DNA of 64,000 nt. Origin: an uncultured Bacteriovoracaceae bacterium. Lineage in GTDB: Bacteria > Bdellovibrionota > Bacteriovoracia > Bacteriovoracales > Bacteriovoracaceae. The position numbers and the translations under genes are program-made. The stretch is taken from assembly GCA_937931205.1 (NCBI GenBank), contig CALHBF010000012.1, forward strand, positions 1 through 64,000, given 5' to 3'. How positions within the stretch are numbered: the first letter of the stretch is position 1; each line of letters begins with the position of its first letter. Below are positions 63,506-64,000 of the stretch, piece by piece. A model generated the notes under the pieces. That model ran no database searches. It saw only the letters and a program-made list of their open reading frames with translations, and was not told the origin of the DNA.

Positions 63506-63586
63506 ATGGAAAAAATCATTCTCTTAATTGGACTGGGGTTGTTTTCAATAACAGCAACTTTGTTCTCGTCACTGGCGATGAACTAG
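63506..63586 (+). CDS. 26-residue membrane microprotein
   Basis: MEKIILLIGLGLFSITATLF plus six residues is a single hydrophobic span. GAGGAGG lies before the ATG at good spacing. It is too short for ordinary gene callers. It resembles the microproteins at 24270 and 51935 in size, span and ribosome site, but not in sequence. Confidence 0.5.
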   Translation: MEKIILLIGLGLFSITATLFSSLAMN

Positions 63587-63625
63587 TTCTTGACTCATCA
63601 CTCATTTGACCATTAAAACTTTGGC

Positions 63626-63976
63626 ATGAGTGATTATGAATTAGTTTATAGCGATGACCCGAATTTTTCTAAGCGTTGCAAGAAATGTAATAAGTATCCT
63701 TGTGCTTGCCCTAAAAGCGAGGACTTGAATCCCTCAAGTCATACTCTTAAACTTCGCCTTGAGAAAAATGGTCGTGGTGGAAAAATGGTTTCAGTTCTCT
63801 TCGAACTTCCTAATAATGAAGCCTATTTCAAAAATCTCGAAAAGAAATTAAAGGCCCTTTGTGGTACTGGCGGAGCTTATAAGAATAACATGATTGAGAT
63901 ACAAGGGGATCATCGTGAGAAAATGAAGGCCCACCTTGAGAAGATGGGCTTTAAGATTAAACTTGCGGGAGGATAA
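63626..63976 (+). CDS. SUI1/eIF1-like translation factor (YciH)
   Basis: 116 residues. An N-terminal zinc-like cysteine set (CKKCNKYPCAC) precedes the SUI1 fold: LKLRLEKNGRGGKMVSVLFEL, LKALCGTGGAYKNNMIEIQGDH-like blocks, and MGFKIKLAGG at the end. YciH-type factors influence start-codon fidelity. It has no clear ribosome site. Confidence 0.92.
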   Translation: MSDYELVYSDDPNFSKRCKKCNKYPCACPKSEDLNPSSHTLKLRLEKNGRGGKMVSVLFELPNNEAYFKNLEKKLKALCGTGGAYKNNMIEIQGDHREKMKAHLEKMGFKIKLAGG

Positions 63977-64000
63977 TTTTGTTCATCGCCTCGATACCAT

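Overview
This AT-rich window looks like chromosomal DNA of a Gram-negative predatory bacterium of the Bdellovibrionota, most like the Bacteriovorax/Peredibacter group. That placement is inference, since there is no rRNA or tRNA gene here. It rests on a phage-tail-fibre-like adhesin with a C-terminal S74 chaperone, as in the mosaic adhesive trimer proteins described in Bdellovibrio; on many secreted or lipid-anchored proteases plus a secreted nuclease; and on a ceramidase-type enzyme, which fits the sphingophosphonolipids reported for Bacteriovorax stolpii. I see no insertion sequence, prophage or CRISPR array.

Layout. 0-8.2 kb: two translationally coupled surface genes, a 1757-residue fibre and a secreted protein with four fibrinogen-like domains. 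8.2-12.5 kb: dps and a eukaryote-like class Ia ribonucleotide reductase (nrdB-nrdA) behind two NrdR boxes. 12.5-18.9 kb: a ceramidase-like membrane enzyme, methyltransferases, a response regulator, msrA and small hypotheticals. 18.9-22.2 kb: a TetR-controlled acyl-CoA cluster (two hotdog proteins, a thiolase and a thioesterase) around a perfect 20-bp operator. 22.2-28 kb: a secreted protein with 25 lysine/acid repeats, a lysine-methyltransferase-like enzyme, a di-haem peroxidase, yebC and a dienelactone hydrolase. 28-35.6 kb: three secreted proteases (metallo, S1 and S8), a two-subunit fumarase whose alpha subunit carries a histone-H1-like tail, an Hsp20 with a heat-shock promoter, OsmC and YceI. 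35.7-45.7 kb: a LysR regulator, a tightly packed block (protease/propeller/barrel, methyltransferase-like, lipoprotein, ThrE exporter), lipoproteins and a PAP2 phosphatase. 45.7-49.6 kb: gpx-fadB-fadA. 49.7-52 kb: a DTW-domain protein, a FliA-type sigma factor and a non-coding stretch with a sigma-54 promoter and many GGA hairpins. 52-64 kb: a six-gene operon (scoA, scoB, proB, yajQ, yqeY, M24), a secreted endonuclease, RNA-modification enzymes, a FAD oxidase, a U32 protein and a SUI1 protein.

Functional picture. Fatty acid and CoA-ester turnover (fadBA, scoAB, the TetR cluster, three hotdog proteins) fits a lifestyle fed by prey lipids. The proteases, nuclease, fibre and lectin-like protein fit prey recognition and digestion. 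The most novel signals are the CsrB-like RNA candidate at 51.6-51.9 kb, the histone-tailed fumarase, the KKKVDPE repeat protein, and a subtilase tail encoded antisense to osmC.
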